DNA from: Bacillota bacterium
GTDB lineage: Bacteria; Bacillota; Desulfitobacteriia; Desulfitobacteriales; Desulfitobacteriaceae
Direction of reading: 5' to 3'
NCBI GenBank assembly: GCA_021849995.1
Contig: JAJZSC010000023.1
Location: forward strand, 1 to 14,721
DNA length: 14,721 nt
Part shown: piece after piece, positions 1 to 6,004 of the stretch
How positions within the stretch are numbered: position 1 is the first letter of the stretch
Layout of the letters: every line of letters begins with the position of its first letter
Notes under the pieces: generated by a model
Databases searched by the model: none
Seen by the model: the letters and a program-made list of their open reading frames with translations, nothing else
What the model was told of the DNA's origin: nothing
Program-made: the position numbers and the translations under genes

Positions 1-1323
1 AGTTAATACTTTATCGTCTTTGTATGGGTGTATCCTCTTTTCCCGGTGCTCAAATCATTGTAGACGGGCTTGATTAAGAATTTGTTTTAGTTGCTCAAGG
101 GTAATATTTTTTTCTGAACAAAGTCGTTCCCAATTTCCTTTAAGGAGGTTGGGGATATTTTTTTCTTCAAAGTTACCTTCAGTTGTAATATCGTAGGCTT
201 TGCAAAAGAGATTTCCTGTCTCTTCACCTAGAACTTGTATCACTTCCTCGGGAGTCCAGACATAAAATTTGCCCTCTTCACCTTCGGAGTCGGCATCCTC
301 TGCGGAGTAGAATCCCCCAGCAGGGGAAGTCATGTCTCTTTGTACATATTCTAATATCTCTTCTGCCTTTTCTACATCACGAGGGTTGTGTTGAAGCTGA
401 TAATTTTCCAGATAGGCAATTGTTAAGAGGGCATTATCGTATAACATTTTTTCGAAATGAGGAACCAACCACATTTCATCTGTGCTGTAGCGGGAGAACC
501 CGAAACCTATATGATCGTAGATTCCGCCATTTGACATCCCGTCAAGGGTCTTTTGCACGATTTTGTAGGCGTCATTATTAGATCGGTCTAAACCATACCT
601 TAAGAGGAATCCAAGGGTATGTGGAGTAGGGAATTTTGGGGCACGGCCAAAACCACCAAAGCGTGAATCGAAACTCTGGGCTAATCGTTCATAAGCTCCT
701 TCAACGAGTTTAGTTCCCCAAGCCTTAATGTCTTCCCCGTTATTTGCTCCTAGATATTTATTAATTCCTCTTTCAAATTCAGATAAGTCATCACTCTGTT
801 GGCTATGGATCGCTTCAAGAATCTCATCTGCTGACTGCCTAAGCTTTTGTTCATTTGTCTCCCAAAGGGTACCAATTTGCTCTAGAATCTCCATCAACCC
901 TTGACGTCCGTACCGCCGGGTCTTTGGAAAATAGGTACCGGTAAAAAACGGTTTCTTATCGGGAGTCATAATTATAGTTAGAGGCCAGCCTCCCGAGCCA
1001 GTTAAAGCCTGACAAAACTCCATGTATAAGTGATCGATATCCGGCCTTTCCTCACGATCGACTTTTATCGAGATAAAGTATTGATTAAGTAAGGCTGCTA
1101 CTTCATTATCTTCAAAGGACTCTCTTTCCATCACGTGGCACCAGTGACATGTCGATAAACCACACTACGAATACCCAATAGATAAGAAAACAGGTTTGTT
1201 CTCTGTTTTCGCTGTCTTAAAAGCCTCTTCGCTCCAAGGATACCAATTGACGGGATTGTAGGCGTGCTGTAGCAAGTAGGGAGACTTTTCATTAGCTAAT
1301 CTATTGGGTATTTGTTTTTTCAT
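1..1323 (-). pseudogene. yyaL: YyaL-type thioredoxin-domain protein (DUF255 / spermatogenesis-associated protein 20 family), interrupted by two in-frame stops and cut by the left edge
   Basis: Reading the minus strand from ATG 1323-1321 gives a good YyaL N-terminus (MKKQIPNRLANEKSPYLLQH, then YNPVNWYPW and NKPVFLSIGYS). An in-frame TAG (1167-1165) follows, then CGLS and the redox motif TCHWCHVMERESFED, then KVDREERPDID, GGWPL and PFFTGTYFP of the thioredoxin-like domain, and part of the (alpha/alpha)6 glycosidase-like domain. Family members read GYS directly into TCHWCH, so the TAG lies in an apparent 15-bp insertion (1153-1167). A second in-frame stop, TGA (57-55), follows ARLQ. Beyond it the same frame continues with FEHREKRIHPYKDDKVLT, as expected for the family (about 680-700 aa when complete). 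No frameshift is seen, so decay is recent. The family's function is poorly defined. Nothing links it to the genes to the right. Confidence 0.88.
1170..1312. repeat. 14-bp perfect inverted repeat inside the yyaL relic
   Basis: AATACCCAATAGAT at 1170-1183 is the exact reverse complement of 1299-1312, with about 115 bp between. Both arms lie in the coding frame of the yyaL relic (QIPNRL and LSIGYS on the minus strand). One arm abuts the 15-bp insertion that carries the TAG stop. It may be chance or a trace of a local rearrangement. Confidence 0.5.
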
Positions 1324-1621
1324 AGTTATGGGAACCACCACCTTTCTGCCTAATTTTTTAAAGCCCTACTACTCCCCTGAGGGGAGGCGAGGAGGGATGC
1401 TACCCCTGCTAGTTGTGGGTAAAAAAGTACGCACAATGTGTTTTGCTCAGGACATTAAGTCAGTTAACAAAAACAAAAGAGTCTTATGAGATTTATTGTC
1501 CCACCAGGCTCTTGTTTTTATTTACACACTACCACAACCTTTTCAGTACCATTAATGTCGATAAATCAAGCGGTAGTGTTCGTTTGTATTTGGGTTTAAT
1601 GAGTTATCCCTAGTTGGTCTA
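1324..1621. other. Gene-free spacer between the yyaL relic and the small minus-strand gene
   Basis: I see no credible gene. Short open frames on the plus strand have no ribosome binding site and overlap structured DNA. The stretch holds a small GC-rich hairpin CTCCCC-TGA-GGGGAG (1372-1386), a terminator-like hairpin (1470-1518), and a short CCTAG/CTAGG repeat (1609-1626). Confidence 0.5.
1470..1518 (-). terminator. Probable intrinsic terminator for the minus-strand 77-aa gene
   Basis: AAAACAAAAGAG (1470-1481) pairs with CTCTTGTTTT (1509-1518), a stem of about 10 bp with a bulge and a 27-nt loop. Read on the minus strand, the stem ends in a T-rich tract (TTTTGTTTTTG). It lies about 100 nt past the stop of the gene ending at 1622. 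The plus strand also has T-rich sequence after the stem, so it could work both ways. The large loop lowers confidence. Confidence 0.45.
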
Positions 1622-1855
1622 CTAGGTGCTCGATTTCTCCGACTTGTCACCTCTTTTGAACTGTTGAGTAGCAAGGTTATAACCTAGCGGAATTCCTATT
1701 CTTACACCTGTCTCAACACCAGCTCCTAGGGTTTTATTCATAACGTTTCCGACTCCACCGTTTTCCTTAAAAAAATGTTGGGTAGTGGCAGCTCCAAAAT
1801 AATCTCGCTCTCCGTTATTGTATCTTAATCCTTTAAAGAAATCGTTAAAATCCAT
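1622..1855 (-). CDS. Small hypothetical protein, 77 aa, glycine-rich middle
   Basis: I do not recognise this protein. It starts at ATG 1855-1853 behind a strong ribosome binding site (AAAAGGAGG, about 8 nt from the start on the minus strand), the main reason to call it real amid decayed DNA. The first half is polar and aromatic (MDFNDFFKGLRYNNGERDYF). Residues about 33-58 are rich in Gly, Val, Ile and Leu (GGVGNVM, GAGVETGVRIGIPLGYNLA), and the tail is charged (KRGDKSEKSST). The Gly-rich stretch could be a weak amphipathic or membrane-associated segment but is not a clear transmembrane helix. There is no signal peptide, cysteine or metal motif. It lies between two pseudogenes and is followed by a probable terminator, so it seems to be a single-gene unit. 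Function unknown. Confidence 0.6.
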   Translation of the reverse strand: MDFNDFFKGLRYNNGERDYFGAATTQHFFKENGGVGNVMNKTLGAGVETGVRIGIPLGYNLATQQFKRGDKSEKSST

Positions 1856-1927
1856 GTCCCAAGCCTCCTTTTCAATTTATAAGTAGCATTGCACATATGG
1901 AAAAAAGTAATACATTTGATACTGTAG

Positions 1928-1940
1928 GAACATCCTGTTC
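1928..1940. other. Short palindrome GAACA-TCC-TGTTC
   Basis: A 5-3-5 inverted repeat lies about 75 bp upstream of the 77-aa gene's start codon. It could be an operator or an end remnant of the adjacent transposon. Nothing in the sequence decides. Confidence 0.25.
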
Positions 1941-2042
1941 GGGAAGTTGAAATTTCGCTCCTTCCAATGTTATCGCTTGAAATGGTGGAGCAGACTTTCG
2001 CTTTGATGCCCGACACCGTGATTTGTATGGACTTTTATGGGA

Positions 2043-2573
2043 CTACACCAGATTCTCAGCCTTCTTTAAGACCTTTTTATACCATTTGGATTCACTTGCG
2101 TATTCACATTCTAACGCCTGCTTCAGTTGCCTTTGCTCGTTATCCAACTCCGTTATTTTAAAGACTCTTTGGTTAGATCCTTTAGCTCCTATACTGTTCA
2201 ATTGGCATCTACCCAACACCCTAAGGGCGTCTTCAGGTGACAGTTTAACGTGTTTTTCTTTTAATCGACGTTCCATATCATTATAAAGAAAGTATGCCAG
2301 TGTACAAATTGTAACGTGAGCCTTTACACGTTTTGCCCGGGTTAGGTGAACGGGGCGTAATTCCAGGTGTGACTTTATTTCATGAAAGGCTTCCTAAACT
2401 TTGTTTTTCCGACGATACCAGGTTATGATCTCCCTCGGTGGAATTTTCGCTTGGGGTAAGTTGCTGATGAAACAGGTGATTCCGTGCAATCTAAGTTCCT
2501 TTGTTAAAGCCTGCTCATCAATAGTGTAACTAAGCTTGAAAACATGTAGCCCCACCTCCGAATATATTCGGGA
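2043..2573 (-). mobile_element. C-terminal relic of a DDE transposase (IS1634/IS4-like) with an amber codon at the catalytic Glu position
   Basis: On the minus strand one frame is open from 2573 to the stop at 2043, except for a single TAG. It reads EVGLHVFKLSYTIDEQ, LHGITCFISNLPQ, WYRRKNKV-TAG-EAFHEIKSHLELRPV, RVKAHVTICTLAYFLYNDM, then LSPEDALRVLGRCQLN. This order (strand with ITCFISN, the Y-R-E-K block, then VKAHVTICTLAYFL) is the C-terminal part of IS1634/IS4-type transposases. In the Y-x2-R-x3-E-x6-K signature the TAG falls exactly where the third acidic residue (E) should be, fitting a GAG-to-TAG change. The N-terminal domains with the two Asp residues are absent and upstream reading is stopped at 2574-2576. 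The element cannot encode an active transposase. The exact IS family is uncertain. Confidence 0.72.
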
Positions 2574-2578
2574 CTACA
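2546..2578. repeat. Hairpin with perfect 14-bp palindromic core at the transposase relic border
   Basis: CCGAATATATTCGG (2558-2571) is a perfect palindrome. It is flanked by GTAG (2546-2549) and CTAC (2575-2578). It sits where the transposase-like frame starts to fail, so it may lie near a deletion or insertion junction. Confidence 0.3.
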
Positions 2579-2584
2579 CTTTAA

Positions 2585-2716
2585 TCAACCGGGCCTGAAA
2601 CCCTTGCTATTACTGGACTTGGAAATTTCTGTCGCCAAACTTGGGTATTAATTAAAAATGAATTTGGAGAAGTAAGCATCGATAGCATGATTTTTAAAGA
2701 TGTAGTATTAATATAA
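2585..2716 (+). pseudogene. Possible C-terminal fragment of an unidentified protein (43 codons, no start)
   Basis: Directly after a stop at 2582-2584 the plus frame is open to TAA 2714-2716. It reads STGPETLAITGLGNFCRQTW, then VLIKNEFGEVSID and a hydrophobic end (FKDVVLI). The composition is protein-like, but there is no start codon with a ribosome binding site, and the frame begins next to the transposase relic. It may be the tail of a gene removed by the insertion. I do not recognise the family, and it could be an open frame by chance. Confidence 0.25.
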
Positions 2717-2746
2717 ATGCGGACTGGAGAATTTTCTTAAAATAAA

Positions 2747-2775
2747 TTGACAATGGAAATAAAAAATATTATTAT
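2747..2775 (+). promoter_or_regulatory. Sigma-A-type promoter for the activase / DUF3870 unit
   Basis: A perfect -35 TTGACA (2747-2752), a 17-bp spacer and -10 TATTAT (2770-2775). A TATAAT at 2775-2780 would leave a 22-bp spacer and is less likely. Transcription should start near 2782, giving a leader of about 190 nt before the activase start codon. Confidence 0.65.
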
Positions 2776-2854
2776 ATAATAAGCTAAATATTTTATATTC
2801 ATTTGAGAGGCTTACTGGTAATGGTAAATTGACACCAATACTATAAAATAAGTT

Positions 2855-2900
2855 AAAGCTCAAATATGCGTAAAAATGCATATTTGGGCTTTTTGTTTTA
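2855..2900 (+). terminator. Intrinsic terminator inside the activase leader (candidate attenuator)
   Basis: AAAGCTCAAATATGC (2855-2869) pairs with GCATATTTGGGCTTT (2878-2892): 15 bp with one G-U pair and an 8-nt loop, followed by TTTGTTTTA. It lies between the promoter (2747-2775) and the activase start (2970), with no intact gene in between, so it should limit read-through into the activase. A competing pairing is possible upstream: GCTT and ACT (near 2809-2817) with AAGC and AGT of the terminator's 5' side. I see no known riboswitch class in the leader. Confidence 0.7.
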
Positions 2901-2969
2901 TAGATGATTTTACGGAGAGCCAAAAGGCGAAAATGGCCACAAATATTAATTATAAAAGTGAAGGTGATA

Positions 2970-3908
2970 ATGTTGAAAGAAATTACCGGACGTATTTTCA
3001 ATATCCAAAAATATAGTGTCCACGATGGACCGGGTATCCGCGATGTAGTTTTTATGAAAGGATGCCCACTAAAATGTATATGGTGCTCCAATCCGGAATC
3101 ACAGTCATCAGATCTTCAAATAGCATACAATATCACGAAATGTATAGGTGTAAACTCTTGCGGTCATTGTATTAAGGCGTGTACTTTTCATGCTTTGTCT
3201 GTTAGTGAAGATAAAATTGTATTGGATAGACGAAATTGTGTTAATTGTAATAAGTGCGTTGACATATGTTGCTCAAAAGCTTTGCATATTTTTGGAAAAG
3301 ACATGACAATTGATGAGGTTTTTCAGAAGACCCAGAATCAAGCGGGTGCTTGGAGGTCCAACGGTGGTATCACGGTTAGTGGTGGAGAACCGCTCCTTCA
3401 GGCGGATTTTGTTGCTGCTCTATTAAAAGAATACCGGAATATAGGGGTTCATACAGCTATAGAAACTACTGGATTTGTACATTGGGAAAAGTTGAAGCAA
3501 GTAGCTCAATGGTGTAACCTGATTCATTTTGATGTTAAAATGTTAGATGCCCAAAAACATAGAAAATATACCGGTGTAGATAATATTATTATTTTGGAAA
3601 ACCTTAAAAAACTAAGTGCCGGTTTTCCTAATGTTAACATTATTGTGCGCACCCCTGTTATTCCTGATATTAATGATCAAGAATGCGATATTACCGAGAT
3701 TGCAGAATATTTAAAAACTTTACCAAATCTCTATGATTATGAATTGTTACCTTATCATGGCTACGGAAGATCTAAATATGAACAACTGGAAATGGCCTAT
3801 GAGCTAAAGGGTGTTGCTTCGTTAGAAAAAAGTTCAATTTATGACTTAAATCAATGTGTGCGTGAAATGCTGGATTTACCAAGAAAGACATATGCTGGGC
3901 ATTTGTGA
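2970..3908 (+). CDS. Glycyl radical enzyme activase (radical SAM, with two extra 4Fe-4S clusters)
   Basis: The 312-aa protein reductively cleaves S-adenosylmethionine to form the glycyl radical on a partner enzyme, almost certainly the 821-aa enzyme at 6045-8510. Visible motifs: YSVHDGPGIR near residues 15-24; the radical-SAM triad C32-x3-C36-x2-C39 (GCPLKCIWCSNPE); two ferredoxin-like sets, C58/C64/C67/C71 and C90/C93/C96/C100; and the SAM-binding SGGEP at 137-141. The two-cluster insert is typical of activases for glycerol dehydratase, choline lyase and arylacetate decarboxylases, and absent from the short pyruvate formate-lyase activase. I chose ATG 2970 (GAAGGTGAT just upstream) because conserved MLKEITGRIF begins there. 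A longer frame from 2904 adds only basic residues unlike the family and starts just after the leader terminator. It is followed after 34 nt by the DUF3870 gene. Its partner lies 2.1 kb downstream, beyond an IS relic. Confidence 0.93.
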   Translation: MLKEITGRIFNIQKYSVHDGPGIRDVVFMKGCPLKCIWCSNPESQSSDLQIAYNITKCIGVNSCGHCIKACTFHALSVSEDKIVLDRRNCVNCNKCVDICCSKALHIFGKDMTIDEVFQKTQNQAGAWRSNGGITVSGGEPLLQADFVAALLKEYRNIGVHTAIETTGFVHWEKLKQVAQWCNLIHFDVKMLDAQKHRKYTGVDNIIILENLKKLSAGFPNVNIIVRTPVIPDINDQECDITEIAEYLKTLPNLYDYELLPYHGYGRSKYEQLEMAYELKGVASLEKSSIYDLNQCVREMLDLPRKTYAGHL

Positions 3909-3942
3909 TATGTTATAATTTAAAGCACAAGGAGGTGAATAG

Positions 3943-4257
3943 ATGAAAAAAATGGAAGGCCGAGTTTTGGTTGGTGGTACTGCCCAGCCGCCAAAAGAGA
4001 TAACGATATATAATATTATGACCGTTCAACTTCTTATTGATACGGAAACACATTGTATAGTTAACTCCCATTTTAATCTTATCTCTCCTCTGACTCAAGC
4101 CTGTATGGAGGAACTAGTCAATGGGTATTGTGTAGATGATTCGTTGGAACCGTTATTTAAAGAGATTAAATCCAAAGTTTGTCTTTCTACTACAGGTGCT
4201 TTAATACAGGCGATAAAAAATGCTATCGAGAGGTACAAAGATAAAATACATAAATAA
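3943..4257 (+). CDS. DUF3870-like small protein, 104 aa
   Basis: The pattern matches what I recall of DUF3870: an N-terminal GRVLVGGTAQPP strand-turn, a middle strand with a conserved acidic turn (LLIDTETHCIVNSHFNLISPLT), then a helix with FxxxLVxGY-like spacing (CMEELVNGYCVDD) and a C-terminal helix (TTGALIQAIKNAIERY). The family's biochemical role is not known to me. Three cysteines are scattered without a cluster motif; there is no signal peptide or membrane segment, so it is probably cytosolic. The start ATG has a near-perfect ribosome binding site, AAGGAGGTGA (3929-3938). It shares the activase transcript and is followed by a strong terminator, which suggests a role tied to the glycyl radical system, such as an accessory or ligand-binding factor. 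That role is inference. It is too short and lacks the cysteine clusters to be the small subunit of 4-hydroxyphenylacetate decarboxylase. Confidence 0.75.
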   Translation: MKKMEGRVLVGGTAQPPKEITIYNIMTVQLLIDTETHCIVNSHFNLISPLTQACMEELVNGYCVDDSLEPLFKEIKSKVCLSTTGALIQAIKNAIERYKDKIHK

Positions 4258-4311
4258 AGGGACTATCTACTTGGTTGAACTGACTAATGTTCAATTTTGT
4301 AAATGGATGGA

Positions 4312-4360
4312 AGCCCATATTAGCCTAAAAAATATTTTTGAGGTAATATTGGGCTATTTT
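4312..4360 (+). terminator. Strong intrinsic terminator after the DUF3870 gene
   Basis: AGCCCATATTAGCCT (4312-4326) pairs with AGGTAATATTGGGCT (4341-4355) with one mismatch and one bulge. The loop AAAAAATATTTTTG can itself close further, and ATTTT follows. It ends the activase-DUF3870 transcript, so genes from 4922 on need their own promoter. Confidence 0.8.
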
Positions 4361-4517
4361 CATTGTTACATAACCTTAAGTTTCAAGAAATTGTTAAATA
4401 AAAACTAAACTTTCTCAGATAATAAATTAGTCTAAACTATTGTCTTTATTGGGTGTAATTTCCGAAAAACCCGAAGGGTTCCCTGCTGTAACTTGATTCA
4501 GTTTCTTCTCCTATTAG
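4361..4517 (+). other. Short AT-rich spacer without a recognised gene
   Basis: It contains only a small AACCC-GAA-GGGTT hairpin (4468-4480) and stop-rich sequence. It may include further decayed upstream parts of the IS4-type transposase, but I cannot read a convincing frame. Confidence 0.35.
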
Positions 4518-4875
4518 TTTTTTCAGGAAAAACGCATTCATATGTACATTGTTAATGATTCAGTATACAGCCGTTCTAGGTGTAAGACTGTTGAATTGTT
4601 GGCTCGGGTAAAAGATCATGTGGAAAACAAATATGTTAAAGGATTACAAATGCTTACCCTGGGGTGGTCCGATGGAAATACCTTTCTTCCCAGGGCCTTT
4701 ATCCTGTTAAGTTCCGCAAAAGAATCCAACCGCTTATGCGGATAGCTGACAATATTGACAAGCGAACAAACGGCTATGCCAGACGTAAAGAAGCTAAACT
4801 TAAAAGTACCGATGGATGATAGATTTTCTAAAGCAGGATGAAGAGATTGTGTGAATTTACGGTAAACGTTGGGAC
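4518..4875 (+). mobile_element. IS4-type transposase relic, frameshifted and internally deleted
   Basis: After a stop at 4515-4517 the frame reads FFQEKRIHMYIVNDSVYSRS and continues through ELLARVKDHVENKYVKGLQM and LTLGWSDGNTFLPRAF to a stop at about 4745. This is the catalytic-core segment of a Firmicutes IS4-type DDE transposase, where VDDS would be usual and NDS is found. A +1 frameshift near 4735-4745 leads into RIADNIDKRTNGYARRKEAK, which ends at a stop. A third piece, LLKQDEEIV-stop-IYGKRWD (to 4875), matches the part that normally precedes the catalytic-Glu helix, with the sequence between deleted. Similarity ends about 30 bp before the amidohydrolase ribosome binding site. Inactive; it marks an old insertion between the activase unit and the rest of the cluster. 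Confidence 0.75.
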
Positions 4876-4921
4876 CAGTTTAACAATATGCTATTGAGAT
4901 GTCTAGGAGGATAAGTTCGCT

Positions 4922-5767
4922 ATGATTATTGATTTTCGTCTCAGACCACCCTATGGAAGTTATTTACAAACCATAATGTACAGAGATCCAGATTTCTGTG
5001 AGAATAATTTCTCCAACAAAATGGGAATGTATCAAGCACAGTCAGTAAAGAAACATTCACTGGAATTAATGCTTCAAGAGATGAATGAGGCTGGAATTAC
5101 TAAAGCTGTCATCCCAGGACGTAAGGCTAACCCAAGAATGGGAGTAGTAAACAACAAAGACATTGTGGAATTGGTAGAAAAATATCCTGATCGTTTTATT
5201 GGTTTTCCAGGGATAGATCCATCTGATACTGACCAGGCAATAAATGAAATAGAAAAATTAGTTATAAAAGGTTCATGTACAGGGATAGTTATGGAGCCTG
5301 GTGTGTTGTTTGAACCGATGTATTCCGACGATAAAAGAATCTACCCGATTTATGAAAAGTGTCAAGAACTAAATATACCGGTTATTCTCATGAATGGAGG
5401 TAACGCCGGTCCAGATGTGAGTTATTCCATGCCTATTGCTGTTGACCATATTGCAGTGGCCTTTCCTAAGTTGAAACTAATAATTTCTCATGGTGGATGG
5501 CCATGGGTAACAGAGATGCTTCATGTAGCCTGGAGAAGAACGAATGTATTTGTATCTCCAGATATGTATATGGTCAACGTGCCGGGATGGCAGGATTATG
5601 TAACTGCAGCTAATTATATCTTAAAGGATCGTTTTTTATTTGGAACATCTTATCCTTTTATTCCTTTAAAAGATGGTGTTGAGTATTTTAGAAAATGTGG
5701 CGTCAAAGAAGAATTGTTACCGGATTTAATGTATAATAATGCGGCAAAGCTATTAGGCTTGGAATAA
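4922..5767 (+). CDS. Amidohydrolase-fold (amidohydrolase 2) protein lacking most metal-ligand residues
   Basis: The 281-aa length and layout match the TIM-barrel amidohydrolase-2 family (ACMSD, resorcylate decarboxylase and relatives). The N-terminal strand, usually DxHxH, reads MIIDFRLRPP, so the two histidines are R6 and R8. The mid-barrel strand, usually with a metal-binding His, reads ILMNGGN (N158). H190 remains in IISHGGWPW. The usual catalytic Asp in GSDYPF is replaced in GTSYPFIP (S243). This looks like a conserved variant, not decay: the frame is intact and the ribosome binding site AGGAGG (4905-4910) is strong. It may bind a ligand, use another metal set, or do non-hydrolytic chemistry such as decarboxylation or lactone handling. 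It lies between the activase unit and the glycyl radical enzyme, after an IS relic. No promoter was clear upstream. Confidence 0.82.
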   Translation: MIIDFRLRPPYGSYLQTIMYRDPDFCENNFSNKMGMYQAQSVKKHSLELMLQEMNEAGITKAVIPGRKANPRMGVVNNKDIVELVEKYPDRFIGFPGIDPSDTDQAINEIEKLVIKGSCTGIVMEPGVLFEPMYSDDKRIYPIYEKCQELNIPVILMNGGNAGPDVSYSMPIAVDHIAVAFPKLKLIISHGGWPWVTEMLHVAWRRTNVFVSPDMYMVNVPGWQDYVTAANYILKDRFLFGTSYPFIPLKDGVEYFRKCGVKEELLPDLMYNNAAKLLGLE

Positions 5768-5829
5768 GCCAGAATTATTTCGTAATCTTCGCGATTATCA
5801 AAATTATCGAAAATTTATCCCTGCATGTA

Positions 5830-5858
5830 TTTACAATTTAGGTAATATCACTTAAAAT
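5830..5858 (+). promoter_or_regulatory. Sigma-A-type promoter for the glycyl radical enzyme
   Basis: TTTACA (5830-5835), a 17-bp spacer, and TAAAAT (5853-5858), each one mismatch from consensus. Predicted start near 5865, giving a structured leader of about 180 nt before the gene at 6045. It follows the amidohydrolase stop by about 60 bp. Confidence 0.5.
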
Positions 5859-5899
5859 AAGAATATCTAAATAGATAAGTATTAAGGGATGTCTTTGCA

Positions 5900-5924
5900 G
5901 ATATCGATCTAAAAAATCGATATC
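5900..5924 (+). promoter_or_regulatory. Perfect 9-bp inverted repeat in the glycyl radical enzyme leader
   Basis: GATATCGAT (5900-5908) and ATCGATATC (5916-5924) flank the 7-nt loop CTAAAAA. It lies 40 bp past the predicted -10 and just before the terminator-like stem. It could be a repressor operator at DNA level or the first stem of an RNA switch. Confidence 0.55.
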
Positions 5925-5926
5925 AT

Positions 5927-6004
5927 TAAACAAGTCAAAGCCCGAACAGGTGTGTGCAGCTAATTGCTCTATGCACTTGATCCGGTTTTGGCTTGTTTTA
6001 TTTT
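5927..6004 (+). terminator. Terminator-like structured RNA element before the glycyl radical enzyme (candidate attenuator)
   Basis: CAAGTCAAAGCC (5931-5942) pairs with GGTTTTGGCTTG (5984-5995): 12 consecutive pairs, two of them G-U. TTTTATTTT (5996-6004) follows, and an A-run precedes. The 41-nt loop contains an inner hairpin, GTGCA (5954-5958) with TGCAC (5972-5976), enclosing AGC/GCT. The structure ends about 20 nt before the ribosome binding site. It either ends an upstream transcript or attenuates transcription of the enzyme. No T-box or known riboswitch motif is visible. Confidence 0.6.

Noticed and set aside
1304..1613. Plus-strand small genes opposite the yyaL 5' end and spacer
   Set aside because: No ribosome binding sites, overlap with the yyaL start and hairpins, and low-complexity composition.
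1928..1940. LexA/SOS box (GAACATCCTGTTC)
   Set aside because: The Gram-positive LexA site has a 4-base centre in CGAAC-N4-GTTC; spacing here differs, and no SOS gene is adjacent.
2782..2860. preQ1-type riboswitch in the activase leader (GAGAGG and A-rich tail)
   Set aside because: The C-rich pairing partner and the conserved tail of that class are missing, and the gene context does not fit.
2904..2969. N-terminal extension of the activase from ATG 2904
   Set aside because: The start directly follows the leader terminator, has no good ribosome binding site, and adds a basic stretch absent from the family; MLKEITGRIF at 2970 is the usual beginning.
3943..4257. Small iron-sulfur subunit of 4-hydroxyphenylacetate decarboxylase
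   Set aside because: The protein lacks the eight clustered cysteines of that subunit.
4542..4745. Intact small gene of 67 aa
   Set aside because: The sequence is clearly an internal piece of an IS4-type transposase; the reading frame continues after a frameshift.
5927..6004. T-box leader before the glycyl radical enzyme
   Set aside because: There is no conserved T-box sequence or specifier loop, and the downstream gene is not an amino-acid or tRNA gene.
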